From Thermococcus sp. (GTDB lineage Archaea > Methanobacteriota_B > Thermococci > Thermococcales > Thermococcaceae): a DNA stretch of 17,153 nt. Each line of letters starts with the position of its first letter. Position 1 is the stretch's first letter. A program made the position numbers and the translations under genes. Below, piece after piece: positions 9,166 to 16,933 of this stretch. The stretch spans positions 1 through 17,153 of the forward strand of contig JALVWX010000026.1 of the NCBI GenBank assembly GCA_027023165.1, written 5' to 3'. Under the pieces are notes generated by a model. It was not told the origin of the DNA. It made no database searches and saw nothing but the letters and a program-made list of their open reading frames with translations.

Positions 9166-10353
9166 ATGGCGAAACTCGACTGGATTAGGGAAGAACTGCA
9201 GGAGCTGAAGGATAAGGGGCTCTACGTGACCATAAGGAAGATAGAGAGCGCTCAGGGGCCGTGGGTCGTGGTAGACGGCAAAAAGGTTCTCAACATGTGC
9301 TCGAACAACTACCTCGGCCTGGCAGCACATCCCGAGATCAGATACGCGGCAATAAGGGCCATCCTCGACTACGGTGTCGGTGCCGGAGCGGTTAGAACCA
9401 TAGCCGGAACGATGGAGCTTCATGTCGAACTGGAAGAGAAGCTCGCCAAGTTCAAGAAGCGCGAGGCTGCCATACTCCTCCAGAGCGGCTACAACGCCAA
9501 CCTCGGAGCTTTAAGTGCTCTCCTCAGAAAGAACGAAGACGGCGTCTTCATCAGCGAGGAACTCAACCACGCTAGTATAATCGACGGAATGCGCCTCAGC
9601 GGCGCGCCAAAGGTCATCTACAAGCACCTCGACATGGAGGACCTCGAGAAGCGCCTCAAGGAGAACAGGGACAAGAAGAAGAAAATCATCGTCAGCGACG
9701 GTGTCTTCTCGATGGACGGTGACCTCGCCAAGCTCCCGGAGATGACCGAGTTAGCGGAGCAGTACGACGCTATACTCTACATCGACGACGCCCACGGTGA
9801 AGGTGTCCTCGGTGACAGCGGAAGGGGTATAGTTGACCACTTCAAGCTCCACGACAGGGTTGACTTCGAGATGGGAACGCTGAGCAAGGCCTTCGGTGTC
9901 ATAGGTGGCTACGTTGCTGGACCAGAGGAGGCAATAGAATACCTCCGCCAGAGGGCGAGGCCTTTCCTGTTCTCAAGCGCCCCGAATCCGCCTGACGTTG
10001 CTGCGGCCATAGCCGCAGTCGAGATACTGCAGAGGAGCGACGAACTCGTTAAGAAGCTCTGGGACAACACCCACTTCCTCCAGAAGGGATTGCGTGATTT
10101 GGGCTACGACCTCGGCGGAACCAAGCACCCGATCACGCCGGTCATGCTCTACGACGAGAAGCTCGCCCAGGAGTTCTCAAAGAGACTCTACGACGAGTAC
10201 AACATCTTCGCACAGGCCATCGTCTATCCAACGGTCCCGCTCGGAACCGCGAGGATAAGGCTCGAACCTTCGGCAGGCCACAGCAAGGAGGACCTGCAGT
10301 ACGTCATAGACGCCTTCGAGGACCTTGGAAAGAAAACCGGGTTCCTGAAGTGA
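9166..10353 (+). CDS. kbl: 2-amino-3-ketobutyrate CoA ligase / glycine C-acetyltransferase
   Basis: A pyridoxal-phosphate enzyme of the alpha-oxoamine synthase family, which joins an amino acid and an acyl-CoA. KBL cleaves 2-amino-3-ketobutyrate with CoA to glycine and acetyl-CoA, the second step of threonine breakdown after threonine dehydrogenase. In 395 residues it has MCSNNYLGL (44-52), the cofactor-stacking region [10 protein letters not shown] (132-141), DDAHGEG (207-213) and the Schiff-base lysine K241 in TLSKAFG. ATG 9166 is chosen for the GGTGG five bases upstream; GTG 9157 lies within that site. No threonine dehydrogenase is adjacent. Relatives with other amino acid or acyl substrates (such as biotin synthesis BioF) share this fold, so the substrate is likely but not proven. 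Confidence 0.88.
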   Translation: MAKLDWIREELQELKDKGLYVTIRKIESAQGPWVVVDGKKVLNMCSNNYLGLAAHPEIRYAAIRAILDYGVGAGAVRTIAGTMELHVELEEKLAKFKKREAAILLQSGYNANLGALSALLRKNEDGVFISEELNHASIIDGMRLSGAPKVIYKHLDMEDLEKRLKENRDKKKKIIVSDGVFSMDGDLAKLPEMTELAEQYDAILYIDDAHGEGVLGDSGRGIVDHFKLHDRVDFEMGTLSKAFGVIGGYVAGPEEAIEYLRQRARPFLFSSAPNPPDVAAAIAAVEILQRSDELVKKLWDNTHFLQKGLRDLGYDLGGTKHPITPVMLYDEKLAQEFSKRLYDEYNIFAQAIVYPTVPLGTARIRLEPSAGHSKEDLQYVIDAFEDLGKKTGFLK

Positions 10354-10360
10354 ACCCTTC

Positions 10361-10372
10361 TCCTTTTTTCTC
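10361..10372 (+). terminator. T-rich terminator after kbl
   Basis: TCCTTTTTTCTC, with six T in a row, begins 8 nt after the kbl stop. Archaeal RNA polymerase terminates at such runs without a hairpin. It is in the 33-nt convergent gap with endA. Confidence 0.6.
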
Positions 10373-10386
10373 TCGTTCACTAAGCC

Positions 10387-10902
10387 TCAGAACTTCACCC
10401 ACTCAACTTTGTAATAGACCACGTCGTTGTCCTCGTCGACGACGGCCATGATCATGTTCTTCCTGACGCCGTGGGCAACCCTAACCCTGGCCGTTATATC
10501 GTTCGGGGAGAAGCGCAGGTTCTCGGGAACGACCCAGACGAGCCACTGTGAATGCTCATCCATTCCCCTTCTGTAAACCCTGAAGTGGGAGCCGAACTTG
10601 AGGGCGGACTTGACGGTGTATCCCCTGTCGCGCAGATCCGTGTAGACGAGCAATTTTATGTCGAACTGGTCGTCCCGCGTCCGGCCGAGTTCCACCAGAT
10701 CCTGGAAGGAAAGCTCCCTCTCGCCGTCGAAAACCCTTATCTTGCCCTTCTCCAGCAGATAGGCCGCCTCGATGAGGGACAGGAACAGCTTCCCGTTGAC
10801 AACCTCACCGAAGTAGCGCTTGTTGTAAAACTGGTTGATAGCTTTCTCGCGCTCGCTGAAGACCCTGTCACCGCTCAGCTGGAAGATTATCGGCTCCTTC
10901 AA
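10387..10902 (-). CDS. endA: tRNA-splicing endonuclease EndA
   Basis: EndA cuts the bulge-helix-bulge at intron borders in pre-tRNA and pre-rRNA. The 171-residue protein has the archaeal homodimer size. The C-terminal catalytic domain shows DLRDRGYTVKSALKFGSHFRVY with catalytic Y110 at its end, H117 (DEH) and K148 (VRKNM). The C-terminal VVYYKVEWVKF strand is the dimer-forming tail. TTG 10902 is chosen: it is the start of the family's KEPIIF opening, has GGGGTGG six bases before it and overlaps the preceding stop as TTGA. GTG 10917 is the longer alternative, with a badly placed ribosome binding site. It is the second gene of an operon with the acetyltransferase. Confidence 0.93.
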   Translation of the reverse strand: MKEPIIFQLSGDRVFSEREKAINQFYNKRYFGEVVNGKLFLSLIEAAYLLEKGKIRVFDGERELSFQDLVELGRTRDDQFDIKLLVYTDLRDRGYTVKSALKFGSHFRVYRRGMDEHSQWLVWVVPENLRFSPNDITARVRVAHGVRKNMIMAVVDEDNDVVYYKVEWVKF

Positions 10903-11402
10903 TTCCGTCCACCCCACTCCTCAGCAGGCAGGAGCATGTAGTAGGCATCCTCGCCGTCGGAATAGTACGCTATTATCCTCTTGATCTTCTTGAAGCCGAA
11001 GCTCTCGTAGAGCCTTATCGCTTTCTCGTTGCTCACGCGGACCTCCAGGCCGATGTAGCGGGCGCCCTCGTTTATGAGCCTTTCGATAACCTCGGTCAGG
11101 AGGGCGGCGCCTATGCCGTTGCCCCTGTACTCGGGATCGACGGCTATGCTCATTATGTGGCCCTCGAGGTCCGGGCGGAGATAGCCCATGACGTAGCCGA
11201 TTATCCTGCCGCCGTATTCGGCCACGAGAAACGTGCTGGGGTTGTTCTCAAGGAACGCCAGGAAAACACCGCGCGGGTACTCCTCGTTAAAGGAAGCGCG
11301 CTCTATTCTGACCACTTCGGGGATATCGAAGAGCCTAGCCGGCCTTATAGAGACCATGGCCAGGGGGATCCTCCCGCCCGCTCGTCTGATGGAAACGCTC
11401 AT
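10899..11402 (-). CDS. Ard1/RimI-type protein N-alpha-acetyltransferase
   Basis: A GNAT-fold enzyme that acetylates protein N-termini from acetyl-CoA; the archaeal Ard1 (NatA-like) group is broad in substrate. Of 167 residues, about 18-160 form the fold. The acetyl-CoA loop is RGNGIG at 93-98, preceded by MSIAVDPEY; the later LEVRVSNEKAIRLYESFGF (119-137) and YYSDGEDAYYM segments match the Ard1 signature. Start ATG 11402 fits a TATA box at leaderless spacing; an alternative is ATG at 11357 (residue 16) behind GGGAGGATC, which would drop a poorly structured, basic leader. Its stop overlaps the endA start by 4 nt. Pairing with endA is chance-like in function. Confidence 0.88.
   Translation of the reverse strand: MSVSIRRAGGRIPLAMVSIRPARLFDIPEVVRIERASFNEEYPRGVFLAFLENNPSTFLVAEYGGRIIGYVMGYLRPDLEGHIMSIAVDPEYRGNGIGAALLTEVIERLINEGARYIGLEVRVSNEKAIRLYESFGFKKIKRIIAYYSDGEDAYYMLLPAEEWGGRN
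10909..10915 (-). promoter_or_regulatory. Ribosome binding site that decides the endA start
   Basis: GGGGTGG six bases before TTG 10902, inside the acetyltransferase 3' end. It favours this rare start codon over GTG 10917. Confidence 0.6.
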
Positions 11403-11423
11403 GGTACCATTTTGGGCACCGGA

Positions 11424-11432
11424 CTTTTTAAG
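11424..11432 (-). promoter_or_regulatory. TATA box of the acetyltransferase-endA operon
   Basis: Minus-strand CTTAAAAAG is centred about 26 nt before ATG 11402, the spacing of a leaderless transcript, and supports that start. The 8-base palindrome TAAGCTTA (11429-11436) overlaps its upstream edge. Confidence 0.55.
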
Positions 11433-11446
11433 CTTAGGCCCGAAAC

Positions 11447-11454
11447 CTTTAAAC
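11447..11454 (+). promoter_or_regulatory. TATA box of the FecCD permease gene
   Basis: CTTTAAAC is centred about 27 nt before ATG 11478. No ribosome binding site precedes that ATG (CCGGCGCC), in keeping with a leaderless mRNA. It diverges from the acetyltransferase promoter in a 75-nt gap. Confidence 0.55.
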
Positions 11455-11477
11455 GGCTGGACAAATAATCCGGCGCC

Positions 11478-12494
11478 ATGAGAAAGTGGCTTCCGGCGCT
11501 CATCACACTCTCACTCACGACACTGTTCCTCGGGGTTTACGTAGGTTCGGTGAGCATCAGCCCATCCAGCATAACCTCCTCAATTGCCTACGGGATAAGG
11601 GCAGCCCTTCACCGGTTCTTTCCTTCGGTAAACCCGGGCGAGAAGCCGGATTACTTCGTAATCGTATGGGAACTTCGCCTTCCAAGGGTTCTCTTGGCTT
11701 ACCTCGTTGGACTCAGTCTGGCCGGAGCCGGAACCGCAAGCCAGGCGCTCTTCCGGAATCCCCTCGCGGACCCGTACATAATAGGCATAAGTGCCGGTGC
11801 GGGGCTGGGGGCGGCGCTGGCCTCAGTCTATTTGCCTTCCCACCTGGGGTTGGCGGCCCTTGTTTCGGCGATACTGTCGGTTCTCGTCGTCTACTCAGTC
11901 TCGAGGGTTGATGGGAAAGTGCCGGTGGACACCCTCCTGCTAGCCGGGATAGCCTTCGGCTTCCTCGCAAGCGCGGCGACGTGGTACATCCTCCTGAGCC
12001 ATCAGGACAGGGCAACGCTCACGTGGATGTGGCTCATGGGGAGCTTCAACGGGGCAACTTGGGCCAACGTGGGGGAGATGGCACTCGTCTCCGCCCTCGG
12101 ACTCGGCTTCCTCGTATGGAAGTGGCGCGAGCTGAACCTCGTCCTCCTCGGAGAGGAGAGCATAGCCCTCGGCCTGGACCTCCACCTCTACAGAAAGCTG
12201 TTCATCGGCGTTATAACCCTGCTTACTGCATTTTCAGTCTCGACAGCGGGGATAATTGGCTTCGTCGGGCTTATGGGGCCGCACATAATGAGGCTCATCC
12301 TCGGACCGAACCATCGGGAGCTAACACCTGCGAGCGCACTCTTCGGCGGGGTTCTCCTCGTCACGGCGGATCTCATAGCCCGGATTCTATCGAGGCCGAC
12401 CGAGATTCCGGTGGGCATAGTGACTGCCATGATGGGCGCGCCCTTCTTCCTCTACCTCCTGATGAAGCACAAGAGGGGGGAGCTTTACTCATGA
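11478..12494 (+). CDS. FecCD/BtuC-type ABC transporter permease (iron-siderophore, haem or cobalamin)
   Basis: A 338-residue multi-pass membrane protein, with about nine to ten hydrophobic helices expected. The family marks are LRLPR (66-70), then GAGTASQALFRNPLADP (83-99) and the GISAGAGLG turn, plus the loop GFVGLMGPHIMR late in the protein, which contacts the ATPase. Such permeases import iron-chelates, cobalamin or related metal complexes; substrate cannot be told from this. It overlaps the ATPase gene by 4 nt (ATGA). There is no gene for a substrate-binding protein on either side, so that partner must be encoded elsewhere or the system is atypical. N-terminus starts at ATG 11478, leaderless. 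Confidence 0.92.
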   Translation: MRKWLPALITLSLTTLFLGVYVGSVSISPSSITSSIAYGIRAALHRFFPSVNPGEKPDYFVIVWELRLPRVLLAYLVGLSLAGAGTASQALFRNPLADPYIIGISAGAGLGAALASVYLPSHLGLAALVSAILSVLVVYSVSRVDGKVPVDTLLLAGIAFGFLASAATWYILLSHQDRATLTWMWLMGSFNGATWANVGEMALVSALGLGFLVWKWRELNLVLLGEESIALGLDLHLYRKLFIGVITLLTAFSVSTAGIIGFVGLMGPHIMRLILGPNHRELTPASALFGGVLLVTADLIARILSRPTEIPVGIVTAMMGAPFFLYLLMKHKRGELYS

Positions 12495-13219
12495 GGCTGG
12501 AGGTGAGCGTTTCCTTCTCCTACGGCGAGAAGGAGGTTCTGAAAAACGTCGGGTTCACGGCCGAGAGGGGAGAACTCCTCGCGATAATCGGGCCGAACGG
12601 TGCCGGAAAGAGCACCCTTCTGAAGGCCATGGTGGGCATTCTGACACCAATGGGGGAAGTCAGGCTCGATGGGAGAGACCTAACCCGAATGAAGCCCCGC
12701 GAGAGGGCCAAACTGATAACCTACGTGCCCCAGAGTTCATTCCCGGAGTTTGCATTCACGATAGAGGAGTTCGTGGAGATGGGGGCCTATGCAACGAGAG
12801 GCGACGTTGAGAGCGCGTTAAAGCGCGTCGGCCTTTGGAAGAGGCGGAGGGAGCCTGTTACGAACCTCTCAGGCGGGGAGTACCAGCTGGTGCTCGTAGC
12901 GAGGGCTTTGGCACAGGGGAGCGGGGTTATCCTGCTCGATGAGCCGACGAGCCACCTCGACATAAACCATGCCCTGGATGTAATGGAACTCCTGCGGGAG
13001 CTGAGGGAGGAGAAGATTGTCATAGCCGTCCTTCACGACCTGAATTTAGCCCTCCGCTACGCGGACAGGCTCATACTCCTCCACCGCGGGGAGAAGCGCT
13101 GGGAGGGGAGGCCGGAGGCGCTCGATGCCGGCGTCCTCGAAGATGTCTATGGCGTGAAGGTGAAAATAGAAACCGTTGACGGGAGCAGGGTAGTGATCCC
13201 TGGGGAACGAAAGCGTTAA
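12491..13219 (+). CDS. ABC transporter ATPase partner of the FecCD permease
   Basis: A 242-residue nucleotide-binding subunit that powers the upstream permease. It shows Walker A GPNGAGKST (34-42), Q-loop Q81, signature LSGGE (126-130), Walker B VILLDEP (146-152), D-loop SHLD and switch H182. The best match in type is FecE/BtuD/FhuC. ATG 12491 overlaps the permease stop as ATGA, so translation is coupled; the open frame continues upstream inside the permease gene but that part is a shadow. Its stop TAA overlaps a likely TATA box for psmB. Confidence 0.93.
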   Translation: MRLEVSVSFSYGEKEVLKNVGFTAERGELLAIIGPNGAGKSTLLKAMVGILTPMGEVRLDGRDLTRMKPRERAKLITYVPQSSFPEFAFTIEEFVEMGAYATRGDVESALKRVGLWKRRREPVTNLSGGEYQLVLVARALAQGSGVILLDEPTSHLDINHALDVMELLRELREEKIVIAVLHDLNLALRYADRLILLHRGEKRWEGRPEALDAGVLEDVYGVKVKIETVDGSRVVIPGERKR

Positions 13220-13222
13220 AAC
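13215..13222 (+). promoter_or_regulatory. Possible TATA box of psmB
   Basis: GTTAAAAC, overlapping the stop of the ABC ATPase gene, is centred about 35 nt before ATG 13254. With GGGGGGTGA before the start, it would give psmB its own short-leader transcript apart from the transporter. Confidence 0.4.
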
Positions 13223-13253
13223 GTGGCGCGAGAAGTAGCGGGGGGTGAGAGAA

Positions 13254-13853
13254 ATGGAGAAGAAGACCGGAACCACAACCGTGGGTATAAAGGTTAAGGA
13301 TGGCGTTGTTCTCGCCGCTGACACTCAGGCTTCCCTCGACCACATGGTTGAAACGCTCAACATCAGGAAGGTTCTCCCGATCACGGACAGGATAGCGATA
13401 ACCACCGCGGGGAGCGTCGGCGACGTCCAGGCGCTGGCGAGAATGCTGGAAGCGGAGGCTCGCTACTACCAGTTCACGTGGGGCAGGCCGATGACAACTA
13501 AGGCAATGGCAAACCTGCTCAGCAACATCCTCAACGAGAACAAGTGGTTCCCCTACATGGTGCAGATCATCATAGGCGGCTACGTCGACGAGCCGACTTT
13601 GGCGAACCTCGACCCGCTCGGCGGCCTCGTCTTCGACGATTACACGGCAACAGGCTCGGGAAGTCCCTTCGCGATAGCGGTTCTTGAGGACGGATTCGGG
13701 AAGGACATGAGCGTTGAAGAAGCAAAGGAGCTTGCGGTCAGGGCCGTTAGAACCGCTGGAAAGCGCGACGTTTACACCGGCAGCAGGAAGGTGCAGGTCG
13801 TCGTTATAACCAGGGACGGCATGAAGGAGGAGTTCGTCGAGTTCGGTGAGTGA
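13254..13853 (+). CDS. psmB: Proteasome beta subunit
   Basis: The catalytic subunit of the 20S proteasome, in the cytoplasm. The 199-residue precursor has a six-residue propeptide MEKKTG removed before T7, giving mature TTTVGIK. In mature numbering the catalytic T1, D17 (LAADTQAS) and K33 (NIRK) are all present, and so is the GSGS loop in the middle. Thermococcales have two beta genes; this resembles the one with the very short propeptide and a D23-H24 segment, but I cannot assign beta-1 or beta-2 with certainty. ATG 13254 is chosen for GGTGA five bases before; GTG 13245 lies within that site. The alpha subunit gene is not here. Confidence 0.95.
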   Translation: MEKKTGTTTVGIKVKDGVVLAADTQASLDHMVETLNIRKVLPITDRIAITTAGSVGDVQALARMLEAEARYYQFTWGRPMTTKAMANLLSNILNENKWFPYMVQIIIGGYVDEPTLANLDPLGGLVFDDYTATGSGSPFAIAVLEDGFGKDMSVEEAKELAVRAVRTAGKRDVYTGSRKVQVVVITRDGMKEEFVEFGE

Positions 13854-13877
13854 ACCATCGAGAGTCGCACCAAAGCC

Positions 13878-13886
13878 CTTTTTAAC
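13878..13886 (+). promoter_or_regulatory. TATA box of the metallopeptidase gene
   Basis: CTTTTTAAC is centred about 24 nt before ATG 13906, the leaderless spacing. It supports 13906 over an upstream in-frame GTG at 13846 that lies inside psmB. Confidence 0.55.
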
Positions 13887-13905
13887 TTCTCTTCGAAGGT
13901 TTCCC

Positions 13906-15006
13906 ATGATGAGACGCGATAAGGCCCTTGCTCTCGTTCTCATAGGTCTTCTAGCCCTGTCCCTCTACGCCGCGGCGGAGATAACTGCAGGCCCGAACGA
14001 CGTTCTGAGCAAGGTAAACGCAATATTGGAGCAGGTTCAGGAGATAAGGGGCCTGCACTTCAAGGAGAAGCCCAAAATCGTCGTCATAACGAAGGCGCAA
14101 GCCCTGGCCATGTGGAAGCCGGGGAAGCCCGACTTGGAGAAGCTCCGCGAGGAGGAGATGATATACAAGATGACCCTTCTTCTCCCCCCCGACTACCAGT
14201 TCATCCGAGAGGAAAACGAGAACAGAGCTGGCTGGATAGCGGCGACGGTCGGGGATACAATTTACATCATCCGAGAGAACTTCTTTGGCGACGAGGCAAC
14301 GGCCGAGAGGACGATAGCCCACGAGCTTACGCATGTCCTTCAGAAGCAGTGGTTCAACGCGCGCTATGGGGCGAACACCTCCGACGGAACGCTCGCTGTG
14401 AAAGCCCTTGTAGAGGGCGACGCAGACCTCGTGGCGGACATCTACTGCGAGAGGAACGGAATCCCAATCCACAAGATACGCTCCCTCACTGGAAAGCCCA
14501 CCACCGACTTGGACATATTCCCCTACGTCTACGGAGACAGCTTCGTCCGCTACCTCTACAAAAAAGGCGGCTGGAAGCTCGTCAACTCCGCCTACACCCG
14601 CTATCCAGACTCGACGCTCGAAGTGATGGTGCCGGAGCTTTACCTGGAGAACTTCACGCCCGAGAGCGTCTCCATCGATGTTCCAAACGGCTCAAAGGTT
14701 CTCTGGGACGACAGAGTGGGGGCGTTCTACGTCTACGTCCTCCTCAGAGACGTTGCAAAGCTCGACAACGAGACTGCCTGGAACGTTTCAACGGCGTGGC
14801 GCGGGGACAGACTCCTTCTGGCGGTCAACGGGACGGAGCACATCCTCATCTGGCGCGTGGTTTTCTCCAGTGAGAAGGCCGCGATGAAGTTCGGGGAGAC
14901 CCTTGAAAAGCTCGCGAGGGGAAACGACTACGCGGTTTACACGATAACCATCTCTGGGAAGGAAGTAACCTTAAAGGCAGTTAGGGGGGTGCGGGATGAG
15001 GCTTAA
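13906..15006 (+). CDS. Secreted or membrane-tethered HExxH metallopeptidase-like protein
   Basis: A 366-residue protein with a signal peptide or anchor (MMRRDK followed by hydrophobic 7-24, ending AAAE), so it acts outside the membrane. HELTH at 139-143 is a zinc-binding HExxH motif, and EGDADL at 170-175 may supply the third ligand, E170, as in gluzincins. Later conserved-looking parts are FPYVYGDSFVRYLYKKGGW (205-223) and a YPDSTLEVM segment (233-241), similar to patterns in prokaryotic uncharacterised peptidases of the MA clan; I do not recognise the exact family. No cysteine suitable for a lipoprotein anchor is near the N-terminus. ATG 13906 (or 13909) fits the TATA box. The end overlaps thrC by 11 nt. 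Substrate unknown. Confidence 0.8.
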   Translation: MMRRDKALALVLIGLLALSLYAAAEITAGPNDVLSKVNAILEQVQEIRGLHFKEKPKIVVITKAQALAMWKPGKPDLEKLREEEMIYKMTLLLPPDYQFIREENENRAGWIAATVGDTIYIIRENFFGDEATAERTIAHELTHVLQKQWFNARYGANTSDGTLAVKALVEGDADLVADIYCERNGIPIHKIRSLTGKPTTDLDIFPYVYGDSFVRYLYKKGGWKLVNSAYTRYPDSTLEVMVPELYLENFTPESVSIDVPNGSKVLWDDRVGAFYVYVLLRDVAKLDNETAWNVSTAWRGDRLLLAVNGTEHILIWRVVFSSEKAAMKFGETLEKLARGNDYAVYTITISGKEVTLKAVRGVRDEA

Positions 15007-16138
15007 ATGCCCTATCTGCGGTGTGGAGTATGAGAAACCCGTCCAGAGGTGCGAATGCAACGAACCTGTCGAGTTCGAGCTCTTAAGGGGTGAACCCTAC
15101 ATAGGCAAAACCGTCTGGGAAAGGTTCTACGACTTCTGGCCCGTTGAGCCTGCCCTTGAGTCCTCACTCGGTGAAGGGGATACTCCACTGGTCAAATCCA
15201 AAATAGGTGGGGAGCTCGGCGTAAGGCTCTACCTCAAGAACGAGACCGTAAATCCCACGTGGAGCTTTAAAGACAGGGGAACGTTTCTGGCTATGAGCTA
15301 CGCCCTAAAGGCCGGCTACAAAACCGTTGGAACTGTTTCCACAGGAAACATGGCGGCGAGCGTTTCAGCCTATGCATCGCGCTTTGGCCTCAATGCCAAA
15401 ATCCTCGTTTCCGAAAGCGCTAGCAATGAAAAGCTCAAGGCCGTCTCCGTCTACGGCGGGGACGTGATAAGGGTCAAAGGCGACTACGGAAGGCTCTACT
15501 TCGAGAGCCTGAAGCTGGGAGAAAGTCTAGGAATTTATTTCATGAACTCGGACAACCCGTTCCGCGTTGAGGGCTACAAGGGCATAGCCTTCGAGATAGC
15601 CGAGGAGGTAACACCGGATTACGTCCTAATTCCAACAAGCTCCGGCGGTCTATTCAGAGGCGTGGCGAAGGGCTTCATCGAGCTAAAAGAAAGCGGACTC
15701 ATCGAGGAGCTTCCAACTCTGGTTGCAGTTCAAGCGGAAGGCTGTTCCCCGATATGCAGGGCGTTCAAAGAGGGAAAAGAAAAAATCGAGCGCTTTGAAA
15801 GGCCAAAAACGATAGCAAAGGCCATAGCAAACCCCTATCCACCGAGCGGGAACGCGGTTCTGAAGCTCCTAAGGGAGTTCGACTGGCTCTGTGTTGCGGT
15901 GAGTGATAACGAAATCAGGGAGGCCCAGAGAAAGCTCGCGAGAGAGGGTCTCTTCGTCCAGCCGGCGAGCGCCACCGGGATTGCCGCTTTGAGAAAGCTC
16001 GTCGAAAACGGAAGGACTGAGGAGGGAGCGAAGGTCGTTTCGATTCTCACAGGTTCGGGATTGAGGACTCTCTCCCAAGCCAAAGGAGGAACGATAAGGG
16101 AGTGTCCCCTTGAAAGCCTTGAAAACTGCCTGAGGTGA
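14996..16138 (+). CDS. thrC: Threonine synthase with an N-terminal zinc ribbon
   Basis: Converts O-phospho-homoserine to threonine with pyridoxal phosphate. The 380-residue protein opens with a small zinc ribbon (C5, C8, C19, C21), as in many archaeal and bacterial ThrC. The cofactor lysine is K92 in NPTWSFKDRG, STGNMAAS (near 115-122) binds the substrate, and TSSGGLFRG holds the cofactor phosphate. ATG 14996 has GGGGGGTG just before it and overlaps the peptidase stop by 11 nt. Family-level alternatives (other fold-type II enzymes such as cysteate synthase) are less likely. Homoserine kinase and other threonine genes are not next to it. The stop TGA lies within the ribosome binding site of the next gene. 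Confidence 0.87.
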   Translation: MRLKCPICGVEYEKPVQRCECNEPVEFELLRGEPYIGKTVWERFYDFWPVEPALESSLGEGDTPLVKSKIGGELGVRLYLKNETVNPTWSFKDRGTFLAMSYALKAGYKTVGTVSTGNMAASVSAYASRFGLNAKILVSESASNEKLKAVSVYGGDVIRVKGDYGRLYFESLKLGESLGIYFMNSDNPFRVEGYKGIAFEIAEEVTPDYVLIPTSSGGLFRGVAKGFIELKESGLIEELPTLVAVQAEGCSPICRAFKEGKEKIERFERPKTIAKAIANPYPPSGNAVLKLLREFDWLCVAVSDNEIREAQRKLAREGLFVQPASATGIAALRKLVENGRTEEGAKVVSILTGSGLRTLSQAKGGTIRECPLESLENCLR

Positions 16139-16139
16139 T
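16132..16139 (+). promoter_or_regulatory. Ribosome binding site spanning the thrC stop codon
   Basis: GAGGTGAT, four bases before ATG 16144, includes the thrC stop TGA (16136-16138). It decides ATG 16144 over GTG 16135 and implies that the next gene is translated by coupling to thrC. Confidence 0.75.
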
Positions 16140-16143
16140 TGAG

Positions 16144-16932
16144 ATGCTTGCCGGAATCGGTCTGATGCCCCACGGGAACCCGGTCCTGGAGCCTCCCGAC
16201 GAAGAAACGAAAAAGCTGGCGGGGGTTTTGAAAGACATCGGAAAGGCCTTCGCAAACGTTGACTCCTACGTCCTGATAAGCCCGCACAACGTCAGAATGA
16301 GCGACCATCTTGGAGTGGTTATGGCGGAGAACCTGATTTCGTGGCTCGGCTTTGAGGGAAAGGAACTGCCTGGTGAGTGGAAAACCGATAGGGAGCTGGC
16401 CGAGAAAATCTACAGGGCCGAGAAGAGCGCGGGGATTCCGGTGGTGGATTTGAACTTTGCCTCGCTCCGCGGGGAGTACTCCCGGTGGCCGTTGAGCTGG
16501 GGGGAACTTATACCTCTCCATTTCCTCGAGAAAAAACCGCTTGTCCTGATGACTCCTTCAAGGGGTGTCGACAGGGAAACCCTCGTGAAGTCAGGAGAAA
16601 TCCTTGGAAAAGTACTGGAAGAAAGCGAGAAGAAAATCGCGCTGATAATAAGTGCCGACCACGGGCACGGGCACAGCGAGGACGGCCCTTACGGCAAGGT
16701 TAAAGAGAGCGAGGAGTACGACAGGCTAATAATGGAGCTGATAAACGAAAACCGCCTCGAAGAGCTTCCCGGCGTTCCCGAGGAGCTGGTAAGGAAGGCT
16801 CTGGTAGACAGCTACTGGCAGATGCTCATGATGCTGGGTGCCATGAAGGTAAGAAATTTTGAGACCAAGGAGAGTGCCTACGCCTGTCCGACTTACTTCG
16901 GCATGGCCGGGGCGCTATGGGTGAGGAAGTAA
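16144..16932 (+). CDS. LigB-fold (class III extradiol dioxygenase superfamily) protein, DODA/MEMO-like
   Basis: A 262-residue protein of the class III extradiol dioxygenase superfamily, which also includes the non-oxygenase MEMO proteins. Candidate metal and active-site histidines are H10 (LMPHGNP), H48 (SPHN), H126 (LIPLHFL), and H173 and H175 (ADHGHGH); the overall pattern is that of LigB subunits. Annotated relatives in Thermococcales are often named dihydroxyphenylacetate dioxygenase, which is doubtful in anaerobes that have no O2 to use. The true reaction is unknown. ATG 16144 follows from the ribosome binding site inside thrC. It ends one base from a convergent alaX gene. Confidence 0.8.
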   Translation: MLAGIGLMPHGNPVLEPPDEETKKLAGVLKDIGKAFANVDSYVLISPHNVRMSDHLGVVMAENLISWLGFEGKELPGEWKTDRELAEKIYRAEKSAGIPVVDLNFASLRGEYSRWPLSWGELIPLHFLEKKPLVLMTPSRGVDRETLVKSGEILGKVLEESEKKIALIISADHGHGHSEDGPYGKVKESEEYDRLIMELINENRLEELPGVPEELVRKALVDSYWQMLMMLGAMKVRNFETKESAYACPTYFGMAGALWVRK

Positions 16933-16933
16933 C

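Noticed and set aside
11981..12490. N-terminal extension of the ABC ATPase reading frame
   Set aside because: The extension lies within the permease in another frame and translates to low-complexity Arg/Pro; the ATGA overlap at 12491 is the natural start.
13215..13222. GTTAAAAC as a SurR operator (GTTn3AAC)
   Set aside because: The spacer is two bases rather than three; a TATA box role fits better.
13846..13905. GTG at 13846 as start of the metallopeptidase
   Set aside because: It would put 20 residues before the signal peptide and overlap psmB; TATA spacing fits ATG 13906.
13071..13943. Long minus-strand open frame (290 codons) opposite the ATPase and psmB
   Set aside because: It spans two well-supported genes and a promoter on the other strand, and its translation is rich in Arg/Pro/His/Leu without any known motif.
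13906..14010. ATGATGA as box C of a C/D guide RNA
   Set aside because: No CTGA box D at the needed distance (first CTGA about 95 nt on), and the stretch is the start of a protein gene.
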